64,000 bases of DNA from positions 1-64,000 of the forward strand of contig NZ_JABTEL010000016.1 of assembly GCF_013285155.1 (NCBI RefSeq), in the 5' to 3' direction. Source of the DNA: Winogradskyella undariae. GTDB taxonomy: Bacteria > Bacteroidota > Bacteroidia > Flavobacteriales > Flavobacteriaceae. Position numbers and translations under genes: made by a program. Positions 1 to 9,534 of this stretch are shown here, piece after piece. Each line of letters begins with the position of its first letter. Position 1 is the first letter of the stretch. A model generated the notes under the pieces. It was not told the DNA's origin. It saw only the letters and a list, made by a program, of their open reading frames with translations, and ran no database searches.

Positions 1-328
1 TCATAGTTCTAATGACACGCAGTGTTCTATAACGTTAATGATTATGTACAAGCTAATTGTTGTATCTTCTTGTTAGCGTAATAATGTTTTTGTGTGAAAT
101 TTGACATAATCATAGTTCTAATGACACGCAGTGTTCTATAACGTTAATGATTATGTACAAGCTAATTGTTGTATCTTCTTGTTAGCCTAATAATGTTTTT
201 GTGTGAAATTTCACATAATCATAGTTCTAGTGACACGCAGTGTTCTATAACGTTAATGATTATGTACAAGCTAATTGTTGTGTCTTCTTGTTAGTATAAT
301 AATGTTTTTGTATGAAATTTGACATAAT
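1..328. repeat. 109-bp tandem repeat, three copies
   Basis: Three near-identical direct copies lie at 1-109, 110-218 and 219-328, each opening with TCATAGTTCTA and holding CGTTAATGATTATGTACAAG. They differ at only a few positions, such as TTAGCG, TTAGCC and TTAGTA. The window edge cuts the array, so more copies may lie to the left. A diverged relative of the core occurs near 6586-6630. No open frame runs through it. The function is unknown. The unit is repeated whole, without unique spacers, so it is not a CRISPR array. Confidence 0.9.
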
Positions 329-532
329 TGCTTCATTAAGCACTTGCCCAAGCAATTAATTATACACGGCTGTTGTAAAACGTTTTTTTATGATACGAAT
401 CTGTTATATAAAAAATAATTGGATTCTAAATGAATATTAAGTTTGTTCTAAAGACGTTCTCTTTTAACTATTAAAAGTGGTAATTTTAGAATTTAAAAAG
501 GATATGGAGGGCTTGTTAGTTAATAATAATTA
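329..532. other. AT-rich spacer
   Basis: This stretch separates the tandem repeats from the DsbA-like gene, which ends at 533. I see no gene, strong hairpin or recognisable promoter in it. Confidence 0.5.
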
Positions 533-1312
533 TTAATCGTTTTTGCTTTTCAATTTTTGAATCACCGCTTTTAAGTCTTCAAATTCGGTATAACCACTAG
601 CTATAGTATACAATTGATCTTTATGCCTATAGATAATAGATGGAAATCCACGGACTCCCAACTCTCTACTTTTTATAAAATCGTTTTGGGTAGCCAGCTT
701 CATGCTCTCAGAATTAAATGTATCACTAAAGGTCTGATAATCGATGTCTAGTTTTTCGCAAATCACTTTATAGAAGTCTAATTGCTTAGGATCCTTAGAT
801 TCTACATAAAAATAATACTGTACCAATTCATAAAACGTCAAAGTTTTATCTGGTGCTATTGTTCTAACGGTAATTACGGCTCTACAAGCGGGTTCGGTAT
901 CGTAATTAAATTCGTCTTTTTTAAATATGGAAAAATCAAAAGGTTGACCAGATGTTTTATTAACCTGATGCCAGTGGTGTTCTAAAAAACGCTTAAAAGA
1001 TTTACTCCAGTCTTGACCTCCACCGGGCCTTAATCCTCCCATAAGGAGATTAAATTTTATTTGCTCTTGTGTCGCATAACGTTCTAAAGCGTTTATCTGT
1101 GGAGAAATTCCCCAACACCAACTGCACATAGGGTCACCAATATAAAAGAGCTCTTCGTCATCGTTCCATACAATGTCCTTTTCAGTAGCTTCAAAATCTG
1201 GTATTTCACAAAGACCAGTGATCGGGTCGCATTGGACTAAGATTTGTTCTTCCTGACTTATGGTTTTCGAAGTGTAACCAAGGGCTAATATTAGTGCAAA
1301 AAAATATCTCAT
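533..1312 (-). CDS. DsbA-family (FrnE-like) thiol oxidoreductase, exported
   Basis: Predicted periplasmic thioredoxin-fold protein of 259 residues. A short hydrophobic signal-like segment (residues 1-20) precedes the mature part. The redox motif C63-S-W-C66 lies in GDPMCSWCWG, the context typical of the FrnE/DsbA-like branch, and GVRGFPS near residue 217 supplies the cis-proline. A second cysteine pair, C28 and C35 (CDPITGLCEIP), precedes the fold and could form an accessory disulfide. Family knowledge suggests dithiol-disulfide exchange, but the substrate is unknown. It is a single gene, with a peptidase pseudogene just upstream on the same strand. The ATG at 1312 is well placed for the signal segment. 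Confidence 0.85.
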   Translation of the reverse strand: MRYFFALILALGYTSKTISQEEQILVQCDPITGLCEIPDFEATEKDIVWNDDEELFYIGDPMCSWCWGISPQINALERYATQEQIKFNLLMGGLRPGGGQDWSKSFKRFLEHHWHQVNKTSGQPFDFSIFKKDEFNYDTEPACRAVITVRTIAPDKTLTFYELVQYYFYVESKDPKQLDFYKVICEKLDIDYQTFSDTFNSESMKLATQNDFIKSRELGVRGFPSIIYRHKDQLYTIASGYTEFEDLKAVIQKLKSKND

Positions 1313-1382
1313 TAAGGTTTAATTTATTTAAAGTAAAAATACGAACTCTTTTAGATCTAGTATAATTATAACTATGAGCCTC

Positions 1383-1755
1383 TTATTCTGCACGTTTACT
1401 TAGTTGCTCCAACTCAAAAATTAAAGCCAATTTATAAGCACTATCTCTAAAGTCAGCAAATCTACCCGAACCACCAGAATGGCCGTTAGAAAAGTCGGTT
1501 TTAAGTAACAATACGTTACCATCGGTTTTAGCGGCTCTTAATTTGGCGACCATTTTAGCAGGTTCCCATTACCCTACTCTAGTATCGTTGAGCCCCTTGA
1601 AAAATAACAGGTTAGGATAGTTTTGTGCTTTAATGTTATCATAAGGACTATACGACTTAATATAGTTATAGTCTTTTTTAATTTTAGGATTACCCCATTC
1701 TTCAAATTCACCCCACGGTTAAGGGTAAGTTTTCGTCTAGTATGGTGTGTAGTTT
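1383..1755 (-). pseudogene. C-terminal remnant of an S9 (oligopeptidase B-like) peptidase gene
   Basis: Read on the minus strand this closely copies the last roughly 120 codons of the S9 fusion gene at 41700-45242. The catalytic Asp context (GLNDTRVG) and His context (FSNGH) are still recognisable. It is dead: the Tyr codon of the parent motif VGYWEP is now TAA, an extra C near 1716 shifts the frame after [10 protein letters not shown], and nothing upstream codes for the remaining roughly 1050 residues. Coding-level similarity to the parent stops near 1755. This looks like a partial duplication followed by decay. Confidence 0.88.
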
Positions 1756-1817
1756 TTTTGCAATTTAATGTGGGTTAATAAGCTCTAGCATTTAGACTCA
1801 CTAACCCACAATTTTAA

Positions 1818-4800
1818 TTATTTAATAATAATCTTTTTAACCACTAGACCTTTATTAGACACTATTTTAAGAAAATAAACACCGTTTTGATAATAGTTTA
1901 AATGTATGGTATTACTTGGATTATTAGCTTCAAATATTAATTTGCCTGTAATGGTGTACAACGCCAAACTTTCAATCTCAACATTAGGATTCGAAGTTAT
2001 GTTTATTTTTCCGCTTGTAGGATTTGGATATATTTTTATAGCATTGACAAGTTCATTATCTTCTACACCTAAGGCACAATTGCTACCCACTACATAAGAG
2101 ATGTATTTAGTTACAGCTGAACCACCTGCAAAAGCAAATTTACAGGCATAGTTTATAGTTTCTCCATCGGTGAAACCACTCAATGTTTTTGTAAATGTGA
2201 GTCCGGAAACCTGATCCATCGCCGTTTCTGTAAACGGTGATTCATTCCATAAATAGGCTACCACACCTACTCTATCGGTGTCTAACAACTCAAAGGTAAA
2301 GGTAACGGTAGAGCCAACAGTTTCGAAAGTTGCAATATAACCCGTAGAAAAGCTTCCTTGTTGCGCTTCGTTTGACGTTTCTGTACAAGCCATGACTTCG
2401 TTAACTGTTATATTAACACTTTGCGATGTATTTTGCGCACCACCATTATCGGTTGCTACTGCAGAAATTTGATGCGCTCCGACTGTTGCACCAGACCAAA
2501 CAAAAGTAAAAGGTGCTGTAAGTGATTCTCCAATTTTAGTGGCACCATCATAAAACTCTACTAACGTAATAGTACCATCTAAATCTGTTGCAGTTACTGA
2601 TATGGTTATATCTGAAGTCTCTGTAAATGCATCCGCTTCCGCAGGAGATGTTATAGAAATAGAAGGGCTAGAATTCCCTGTAGCTGAAACAATAACTAAG
2701 ACTTGGTCTGTTGCAGTATACGTGCCATCGCTAACCGTTAAATGACATTTATAAACGCCTTCTTCAAGATTTGAAATAGCAGGCGATTGTAATGTATGAT
2801 CGTTAAAAGCTATTAAAGATGGCCCATAAATTTGTTCCCAATTATAAGTTATGGACTGTCCTTCTGGATCGTTACTTAACGATCCGTCTAAGGTGGCAGT
2901 CGTTGTAGGTAATACTACCACGACGTTGTCTCCAGCATCTGCAATTGGTGGCGCATAGCTTAACGGACTAGCATAAGTAAAATTCATTTCACCAAGATTC
3001 ATTTCGCCATTGGTAAAAACGAGTCTCAATATATTTTCGCCTTGGTTTAATTCTACATTATTAACTATAGCGTTTGTCCAAGAATCCCACGCGCCAGTTG
3101 TTGCCAATGTCACATCTGGACTGATAATATTACCGTCAATTTCGAAATGAAAAGGACCACCACCATTAGAATTTCCAGAAGCATAACGTAAAGTAACATC
3201 ATAGTTACCTGCGGTTTGCACATCTATAGTATATTCTAACCATTCGCCAGCCGCAATCCAACCAATAATTGGTCCTTCTGTTGCATCTAAAACGGCATCT
3301 ACATATTCATTGGTTCTGTAATCGCCTTCGTTGTTTTGTGAGGTATCGACGTAAGAAATATTTTGTCCAATACCACCTTCAAATTTATCATAATTACCAG
3401 CTTCAATACTGCCAGGAATAATAAAAGGTGTTCCAGCATACGGAACTTGCTCACCAACTTGTATAGTGATGCTATTAGTAGTGTTAAATTGATCATTAAT
3501 AAACACTTTAGCATACATACCATGAACACCTAAGGTTAAGTCTGTTGCTTCTATTTGATATGGTGCTGTTGTGTCTTCGCCAATGGACGTGCTGCCATCA
3601 AAAAATTCTACTTTCGTAATTCCAGATCCTGTAACAGTAGCTGTAAGATTAACACTTCCGCCAGGATAGGCTTGGTAAAAATCGGCGACTAAAACACCAG
3701 AAGCATCAATATCTCTACTCGTTGCCATTTGGTTAGCAGGAACCGCTAATGTATATCCATCTGAAAACGTTACGGTAATAGGCGCATCTGAATAGTTATG
3801 TGCGACATAAGTAATAACACCATTATTTGAAAAAGAGGCTGCCACAGGGTAATCTGCAGTTATAGAAGTGTTAACCGTTCCTAAAGTATTCATAGCATGT
3901 AGCCAATGGTAGGTAAAGGCATCTGACATCCCAAATTTTAAGGAACGATCTGGATTAGAATCGTATAAATCTATAGCAGCCTGAGGGTCTATAAAGGACA
4001 AGTATTTATAATACGTATCGTGCCATAAATTAGCATTTTCTTCATTGCTCAAAATGCCTGTGTTTGCAGAAATTTCGGTCCATAGGGATTGTACATATGA
4101 TGTGTTATGCCCTAAATATAAAGAACCACCATGAATTGGATACAACTCAATACCGTATGATGCCGCAATATCTGATGTCCAGAAAGTACCGTTGTCATAA
4201 GAATTTCCCCATACTCTAGAAACTAAACCATATTGTTGCGATGCAGAAAAATTACGGTTGTACATATCAAACCAATACTCTTCTATTGCGGTTTGTTCTG
4301 TGGTATAAATGTAAATTCCTAAATCTCTAATGGCATCATTTTCGGTAATACTTCCCCAATGAATTAAAGAAGACGCAAACTGCATACTCTCTGAGGTTGA
4401 TTCTTGGTCATTTCCTTGAGGGAATGAAGCAAAACCATTAGCCCAACTATGACCAGCATAAGGACTGAAATTTCTTAAAAAAGGAAACGTATCATCATTT
4501 CTATTATCTGAAGCTGCATCACGTATTAATAAGTTGATCATTTCACCCCATTGATTAGACCAACCAGGTTCCATTTGCTCCATAAAAGCAGCGGCATGAA
4601 TAAAATAGCCCCAATGAAAATGGTGATCATTGATGTTGGTATCTTGTCCATGTCCAGCAGGATAACCAAGTAAGGAAGACCATGTGTTATTGTAATAAAA
4701 CAAGAATGCCACTTCACCATCATCTGCTTTTAACCAATCTTCTAATCGTTCTTTAATGGTAGCAACCATTTTATCTCTTGCCTCTGTATTACCCATTTGG

Positions 4801-5954
4801 TCTGCAATTCTTGCGGTTTGAATTAACCTATTCATTACCTGACCTTCATTATAAGAATCTGTCCAAGTTGCTAAACCATCATTTTCAATCTGTGCTATTT
4901 TACTATCCAATTCCGCAGGACTAAATCCAGGACTATAATTATCTAAATATGGTAAGGTTGGTAGAATACCTTTAAATGTGTTTTCTACTGTAAAACTATT
5001 TCCATCCATAGTTTTAAGTTCTCCTCTTACAACATCATAACTATATTCATTAGGCGTTGGAGAGCCCGCTGTTAAATTGTTCCATTGATGTGGTAATAGA
5101 CCTAATAATACGTTAGTATCTGTACCTTCTTTTACATCTGTAGTAACCGTAAATGTTGTCGTTATTTTTGAATTTGTTTCGTTGTAAGTATAGTTAGACG
5201 TGGTGTTACTTGGAAAAACGTAGGCATATTTTTTATACGCTTGTGCCACTGTGCTTACATTAGAAGTACTTTGTGGTAGCATGGCCATAGACCAGTAATC
5301 GTTTCCGTTTAATGTTGATGTATATACAGCACCAGATTGCGTCCAAGTACTCCCAACAGGCGCATAAAAAACAAAATCTGCTCCACTAGTAGCGTTCTCA
5401 ATAATTAATAGTTCATTAGCTATAGATGCCGTTCCGGAGTTGACTGTGATTTCAACAATATCGTCATTATCTTTAGTAAAGTAGATAAATGGCATCCCTA
5501 TGCCAGAAGTCGCTTGTAGTTGATGTGAACTATCTGACCAATCCATTGTAACGGTCCAATCTGAATAATCAGAAACTGTAGTCATTGAAGTATTTAATCC
5601 GGTAAGTCCAACTTCAATAGGTGCCGAATCACCAATAACACCCCAAGGAATATAAGTTACAATAAGACCTTGATTTGTAGTTTTCATGGTCATCGGATAA
5701 TTAAATAAATTATCAGCGTGGTTTTCTTTAATCAATTTAGACCACCAATCGTTAGTTGGTGCGGGTTTACCTATTGCATTTCCGCTTAATTGTGGAGATC
5801 CTGAAGGGTAGCCATTCCTTCCTGCAGAATCTGTTCCAGGAAAATTTGTAGCATAACTTCCGCTTCCAACTGTAACTTGAGCAGTTATAAAAAAGGAATT
5901 ACATATTAGAAAAAAAAGAAATACTCTGAACGATTGACTAAAATTATACCTCAT
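1818..5954 (-). CDS. Secreted modular GH81 endo-beta-1,3-glucanase with Ig-like, CBM6-like and PKD-like domains and T9SS tail
   Basis: This 1378-residue protein probably degrades laminarin outside the cell. Domains in order: signal peptide (about 1-25); GH81 catalytic region (about 30-760) with the signature NDHHFHWGYFI near 440-460 and the acidic NDQESTSES motif near 515-525; an Ig-like (Big_9-type) domain (about 765-835); a CBM6-like module (about 845-990) containing EAGNYDKFEGG and WLEYTIDV; a PKD/K319-like domain (about 1005-1095); a second Ig-like domain (about 1100-1185); an unassigned beta-rich segment; and a type IX sorting domain starting at IKIYPNPTSGK (about 1300-1378). The GH81 and tail assignments are firm, while domain edges are approximate. 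It stands alone, without SusC/SusD neighbours in this window. Confidence 0.93.
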   Translation of the reverse strand: MRYNFSQSFRVFLFFLICNSFFITAQVTVGSGSYATNFPGTDSAGRNGYPSGSPQLSGNAIGKPAPTNDWWSKLIKENHADNLFNYPMTMKTTNQGLIVTYIPWGVIGDSAPIEVGLTGLNTSMTTVSDYSDWTVTMDWSDSSHQLQATSGIGMPFIYFTKDNDDIVEITVNSGTASIANELLIIENATSGADFVFYAPVGSTWTQSGAVYTSTLNGNDYWSMAMLPQSTSNVSTVAQAYKKYAYVFPSNTTSNYTYNETNSKITTTFTVTTDVKEGTDTNVLLGLLPHQWNNLTAGSPTPNEYSYDVVRGELKTMDGNSFTVENTFKGILPTLPYLDNYSPGFSPAELDSKIAQIENDGLATWTDSYNEGQVMNRLIQTARIADQMGNTEARDKMVATIKERLEDWLKADDGEVAFLFYYNNTWSSLLGYPAGHGQDTNINDHHFHWGYFIHAAAFMEQMEPGWSNQWGEMINLLIRDAASDNRNDDTFPFLRNFSPYAGHSWANGFASFPQGNDQESTSESMQFASSLIHWGSITENDAIRDLGIYIYTTEQTAIEEYWFDMYNRNFSASQQYGLVSRVWGNSYDNGTFWTSDIAASYGIELYPIHGGSLYLGHNTSYVQSLWTEISANTGILSNEENANLWHDTYYKYLSFIDPQAAIDLYDSNPDRSLKFGMSDAFTYHWLHAMNTLGTVNTSITADYPVAASFSNNGVITYVAHNYSDAPITVTFSDGYTLAVPANQMATSRDIDASGVLVADFYQAYPGGSVNLTATVTGSGITKVEFFDGSTSIGEDTTAPYQIEATDLTLGVHGMYAKVFINDQFNTTNSITIQVGEQVPYAGTPFIIPGSIEAGNYDKFEGGIGQNISYVDTSQNNEGDYRTNEYVDAVLDATEGPIIGWIAAGEWLEYTIDVQTAGNYDVTLRYASGNSNGGGPFHFEIDGNIISPDVTLATTGAWDSWTNAIVNNVELNQGENILRLVFTNGEMNLGEMNFTYASPLSYAPPIADAGDNVVVVLPTTTATLDGSLSNDPEGQSITYNWEQIYGPSLIAFNDHTLQSPAISNLEEGVYKCHLTVSDGTYTATDQVLVIVSATGNSSPSISITSPAEADAFTETSDITISVTATDLDGTITLVEFYDGATKIGESLTAPFTFVWSGATVGAHQISAVATDNGGAQNTSQSVNITVNEVMACTETSNEAQQGSFSTGYIATFETVGSTVTFTFELLDTDRVGVVAYLWNESPFTETAMDQVSGLTFTKTLSGFTDGETINYACKFAFAGGSAVTKYISYVVGSNCALGVEDNELVNAIKIYPNPTSGKINITSNPNVEIESLALYTITGKLIFEANNPSNTIHLNYYQNGVYFLKIVSNKGLVVKKIIIK

Positions 5955-6585
5955 AAGAACTTGTTAATTGTGAATTATAAATTTAATAATCATAAACCAC
6001 ATTACGTAAAATTTCACCTTTACAAATACAGTACACACTATGCCTAAACGGTATTTGTTATTTAATTTAACAATACTTTAGCAATACAACTAAAAAGCCA
6101 TAAGCTATTAGTGTGTTTTTTTATCCATACATTCCACACACACATTTACTTATAACATTCTTATTGTTTAAGAAATCGTGAATCTCACAAAATAGTTCGA
6201 TTTCATTAACTGAGTAGATAAATATGAGAGAAGAAAGAAAAAGAAAAGTAATATTTAAGATGTGCTTTTACCAACATCGAAGATTCATGAACTCAATAAT
6301 TTAAAATATAAATCTTATAAATAAAGTCCATATTTACGTAACGCATGTACATTACAGAACATTAAATAGTGTTTGGTATTTTATAGCGATTCGCTATTAT
6401 GTGGTATTTTAATAGTATGTGCGCTTTATATGTAGTGGTTGGTTTCTTATTGCTGTATTTGTAATGGCTTTAGCTTTCTAATCAGGTTCTTATGCTGCGC
6501 TATGGGCTTTTTATTTTGAAATGCCCGATTGATACAACTATTGGGTTTTGTATTGATTTCTGAATTCTAGATCTATGACAGCTAG
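5955..6585. other. Long AT-rich spacer upstream of the GH81 gene
   Basis: No credible reading frame was seen. It should hold the GH81 promoter on the minus strand, but I find no convincing TTG/TAnnTTTG pair near the start codon. The stretch looks like ordinary AT-rich intergenic DNA. Confidence 0.45.
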
Positions 6586-6630
6586 GGCTGTTATAGACCG
6601 TTAATAATTAGGTACAAGCAAATTGTAGAT
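6586..6630. repeat. Diverged relative of the 109-bp repeat core
   Basis: The stretch CTGTTATAGACCGTTAATAA and the following GGTACAAGCAAATTGTA correspond to CTATAACGTTAATGATTATG and TACAAGCTAATTGTTG in the tandem repeat at 1-328, in the same order and orientation. This suggests a dispersed repeat family. Confidence 0.55.
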
Positions 6631-6815
6631 AAGCTACCAAAAAGCGATCAACTCTTAACCGAATTAAAACAACGTATCTTTTGTGAACTCCTGCTTTTGC
6701 AGAAATGACAGCCGATTTTCTTATCGGTGTTTATATTGTGGAATCTTGCTTTTGCAGGAAAGACAAACCATTTACTGGACTGTAAGCTACCAAAAAGCGA
6801 TTGATTCTTAACCGA
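6630..6815. repeat. 33-bp direct repeats enclosing two small CCTGC-TTTT-GCAGG palindromes
   Basis: TAAGCTACCAAAAAGCGAT followed by TCTTAACCGA occurs at 6630-6662 and again at 6783-6815, differing at a few positions over 33 bp. Between them are two copies of a short imperfect palindrome (CTGCTTTTGCAG near 6692 and CTTGCTTTTGCAGG near 6746). A related sequence, TGCCTTCGCAGGAATAACA, is seen near 41090. These look like small dispersed intergenic repeats. Confidence 0.7.
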
Positions 6816-6857
6816 CGTAACCACACCAACAGAAACACTAACAGAAGGTTTATAATA

Positions 6858-7022
6858 TTAATTCAATTTTTCAAGCTTTTTCATAATTTCATCAGCTTCA
6901 AAAGTCTTTTGGTCACTCATTTTTCTATTGGTTGTAGATAACGTGTGGGCTTCTTTTAAAAGCGTTTCGTATTGCGACTGCAATTTTTCTTTTTCTGATT
7001 TCTTTTTAAAAATTCCAAACAT
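6858..7022 (-). CDS. Lacal_2735-like small protein
   Basis: This 54-residue charged helical protein begins MFGIFKKKSEKEKLQ and contains the pattern LLKEAHTLSTTNRK followed by a helix with EADEIMKKLEKLN. That pattern matches a small family widespread in Flavobacteriia, annotated Lacal_2735, of unknown function. The usual length is about 50-60 residues, so this copy looks complete. It stands alone, about 140 nt from the PRPP-synthetase-like gene on the same strand. Predicted to be cytoplasmic, with no membrane segment. Confidence 0.75.
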   Translation of the reverse strand: MFGIFKKKSEKEKLQSQYETLLKEAHTLSTTNRKMSDQKTFEADEIMKKLEKLN

Positions 7023-7160
7023 ATATTTTAATTTATAGACGTATTATCTGTTTAAAGATACAACATATTTAATAATTTTAATCTAAGGTTAATCCATATG
7101 GCTTGGTCATTAAAACATCAATTCCTATCAAAAAAGCCCAAAGCACTTTTCTGTTCTATT

Positions 7161-7928
7161 TTACATAATCCCCTCTAATTTGTATTGTGTAACAAATTTA
7201 TCTTCTATATTTTTAAAACTATTGGTACAGTATATATGGTCAATTGTTTCTTTTAATTCATCAAAACCATAATTAAATTGTCCGTGTGTAACATACAGAA
7301 AAACTTTTGTAGCACCTTGTTCTTTTAAGGCTTTAGCTAAAAACTTAAAGGTTCTACCGCCATCTGCTAAATCATCTACAATTAAACATTCTTTACCTCT
7401 TACATCTCCTTGAATGCTAATTATAGGCATACCGTCTACTCTAACTTTATTAGATGGAACTAAATCTGCATTTAGTTTCTCGGCAATTTCATGTGTTGTT
7501 TTGTAGGCTCCTGCATCTGGACTCACTAATACCGGATTGTCGAGCGTGTTATACACCTGTTCTACAAATTTAAAATGCGATATTTTTTCTGAATGCTCTA
7601 TTAATGCTAACGAAATTGGACTATGCGGGTGTAAAATAGAAACTTTATCAAATTGCATAGCATTAATAAACTTGCTTATAATTTTTAAATCAAAAGATTC
7701 TCCTTTATGAAAGCGTCTATCCGAACGCTGCCCCAGCAAACAAAACAACGTTAATTTTGCTATCGCAGTTTTATTTTCAGTGTTCTCTGCATCCCAAGCT
7801 TCTTTTATAGCCGCGGCTTTAAACAAATCTTCATAACTATTCCCACGAATTTTGATATGAATATCTCCTTTTTCAATGATTTTAGCGGTCACTTGTCCGT
7901 CATTAAATTTATTTATTTCGTATTTCAT
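7161..7928 (-). CDS. Short ribose-phosphate pyrophosphokinase-like protein linked to NadV
   Basis: A PRPP-synthetase/phosphoribosyltransferase-fold protein of 255 residues, shorter than the roughly 310 of housekeeping Prs. It keeps an ATP-side loop like that of Prs (QRSDRRFHKGESFDLK, about 67-82) and a phosphoribosyl-binding loop (IVDDLADGGRT, 183-193). It follows nadV on the same strand, 121 nt downstream, in an operon headed by an NrtR-type regulator. The simplest role is to make PRPP for NadV. Short Prs-like partners of NadV-like enzymes also occur in phage NAD-rebuilding pathways (NARP1), where the substrate is ADP-ribose. Sequence alone does not decide between the two, so no symbol is given. 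Confidence 0.82.
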   Translation of the reverse strand: MKYEINKFNDGQVTAKIIEKGDIHIKIRGNSYEDLFKAAAIKEAWDAENTENKTAIAKLTLFCLLGQRSDRRFHKGESFDLKIISKFINAMQFDKVSILHPHSPISLALIEHSEKISHFKFVEQVYNTLDNPVLVSPDAGAYKTTHEIAEKLNADLVPSNKVRVDGMPIISIQGDVRGKECLIVDDLADGGRTFKFLAKALKEQGATKVFLYVTHGQFNYGFDELKETIDHIYCTNSFKNIEDKFVTQYKLEGIM

Positions 7929-7992
7929 CTGTCAATCTTTTTAAATGGTTAGGGTATTTTTTTAAACCAGCTCTCCCCCTATGGTCTTAGTA

Positions 7993-8031
7993 ATCTTATT
8001 TTACGCTTTTATAAAAAAAGCGTTTTAAGAT
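7993..8031. promoter_or_regulatory. Intercistronic hairpin between nadV and the prs-like gene
   Basis: An inverted repeat pairs ATCTTA/TAAGAT and ACGCTTTT/AAAAGCGT around a short loop, with a small internal bulge. On the coding (minus) strand it sits between nadV and the prs-like gene. It could be an attenuating terminator or an mRNA processing/stability element. No long T-run follows it, so full termination is doubtful. Confidence 0.55.
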
Positions 8032-8049
8032 ATGGGGTAACATTTACAA

Positions 8050-9504
8050 TTACACAGTAGCATTAATTCGATCTCTAACCTCTTGTAACGTAGTTGAATT
8101 TAAAAACTTACCATCTTCATAAATCACCTGTAACTCACCTTCATTTTCTTCTTCTGGTGTAACTTCATCAATTAAAACATATTCACCATCTAGTACATCT
8201 ACTTTAATCAATCCTTTTGCAGATTTCTTAATACCATCATCTGTAATAGGGTCTTTAAATATTGCTCTTCGTTCGCCATTGACAACAACAGCAGTTGCTT
8301 TCATTGCAAAACCAAAAGTATCTCTGGTATTAAATTGGTAGGTAAATGAACCAATACCTAAAACAACATTGGTGGTTGCAAAACCTTTATCACTTAAACG
8401 TTGACAAATATTTTCGGCACGTTCTGTGGTAATACTATCGCCATAAATAGCTCCAATATGGGGATCTAAAACCTTAAAACCCTGTGCATTTACGGTGCCT
8501 CCAAAAATATCCCAAAGCAACTCTACAACGCCTTTATCTTTAGGGGTATTACCGCCCAGAGTTTTTGATTCTCCACAAATAATAGCTACAGGATCTCCAC
8601 TATCTGGTCTTATAACTAACTTACCATCTCTTGCCAAAACGTCTTCTTTTAATTGCGGTAAATAATCGGTAAGTACTTTCCATAAATCCCAAGTATCACT
8701 CACAACAGATAAGATACCGCTTGGGTAAGTGGTCATTAATGTTCTAAAAGTTCCTATTTCATCATCTTTTGTACCGGCACACATTACAGAGTGTTCTGTA
8801 GCATTAACAGAACCTAATACAAAGCCTTCTGCTTTATAGTATTTTCTTAAACTGCTAATTACAGGAAGTGAATCTGAACCTAAAAATACAGCGCCGTGTC
8901 CCATTCCTGAAATAATAGCACTTTGTAAACCAGACATACCACGCATTGAGAAATCATGACCTTGAAAATCAATAAAAGCGATGTTTTCTTTATCCGTTGC
9001 TAAAGTCCATTTCTTAAAAATCCTTTTGTATAATAAGGCTATTGAAGCAGATGTCATCGGTTGCCATAACATGGTAGATAAAATCGTTTCTAAAAAATTA
9101 GTAATCCAATAGAATTTTGGATTGGTATTTACCACCGTAAGCATAGGCACTCTAATAGGCACCTCTACGCCTTCTGGCAATGATTTTATTTTTATGGGTA
9201 AATATTGTAAATCATGTAATTCTTCATAATGCGTTACATCATATGCGGTACCTAAATATAAAGACAACTCTTCCTTAATTTCATTACAAACTTGCGCTTT
9301 TGGTTTAGAAAAAAAGTGATCTTTAAAGTAATTATGCAACCATGTAAATACATATTGCTGACCAAATGAAACTACTTTGTCACATCCTTTTGGGGCATAG
9401 CTATTGCTTCTTGGGGTCCAGTTAGAATAAACTTCTTCTGTCCCTTTTGGGTATTGTTGGTGGTGGCCTGTTTTGTAACCGTCTGTTAATAATAGTGCGT
9501 TCAT
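8050..9504 (-). CDS. nadV: Nicotinamide phosphoribosyltransferase
   Basis: Converts nicotinamide and PRPP to NMN in one-step NAD salvage (NAMPT family). The family signatures are clear: N-terminal LLTDGYKTGHHQQYP, GHDFSMRGMSG in the middle, and VIRPDSGDPV. I start it at the ATG at 9504 (484 residues). An upstream in-frame ATG at 9534 would add ten residues encoded by the operator and promoter, while family members begin at about MNALLLTDGYK. It lies between the NrtR-type regulator and the PRPP-synthetase-like gene, all on the minus strand. Two matching palindromes just upstream suggest repression by that regulator. Confidence 0.95.
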   Translation of the reverse strand: MNALLLTDGYKTGHHQQYPKGTEEVYSNWTPRSNSYAPKGCDKVVSFGQQYVFTWLHNYFKDHFFSKPKAQVCNEIKEELSLYLGTAYDVTHYEELHDLQYLPIKIKSLPEGVEVPIRVPMLTVVNTNPKFYWITNFLETILSTMLWQPMTSASIALLYKRIFKKWTLATDKENIAFIDFQGHDFSMRGMSGLQSAIISGMGHGAVFLGSDSLPVISSLRKYYKAEGFVLGSVNATEHSVMCAGTKDDEIGTFRTLMTTYPSGILSVVSDTWDLWKVLTDYLPQLKEDVLARDGKLVIRPDSGDPVAIICGESKTLGGNTPKDKGVVELLWDIFGGTVNAQGFKVLDPHIGAIYGDSITTERAENICQRLSDKGFATTNVVLGIGSFTYQFNTRDTFGFAMKATAVVVNGERRAIFKDPITDDGIKKSAKGLIKVDVLDGEYVLIDEVTPEEENEGELQVIYEDGKFLNSTTLQEVRDRINATV

Positions 9505-9515
9505 AATAATAGTTT

Positions 9516-9534
9516 TTGTGTAATTATAACACAA
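9516..9534. promoter_or_regulatory. Operator candidate 1 for nadV (TTGTGT-N7-ACACAA)
   Basis: A perfect 6+6 bp inverted repeat with a 7-nt spacer. On the minus strand its first half overlaps the TTTG of the -7 element TATATTTG (9532-9539), so a bound protein would block RNA polymerase. An identical arrangement lies 54 bp upstream. The adjacent NrtR-family gene is the obvious candidate regulator (inference). Confidence 0.75.

Noticed and set aside
1-328. Possible CRISPR array
   Set aside because: The whole 109-bp unit is repeated and there are no unique spacers, repeats of the usual 25-40 bp or cas genes.
9505-9534. Longer nadV start at 9534
   Set aside because: The extra codons are made of the operator and lie at or beyond the predicted transcription start; family members begin at the ATG at 9504.
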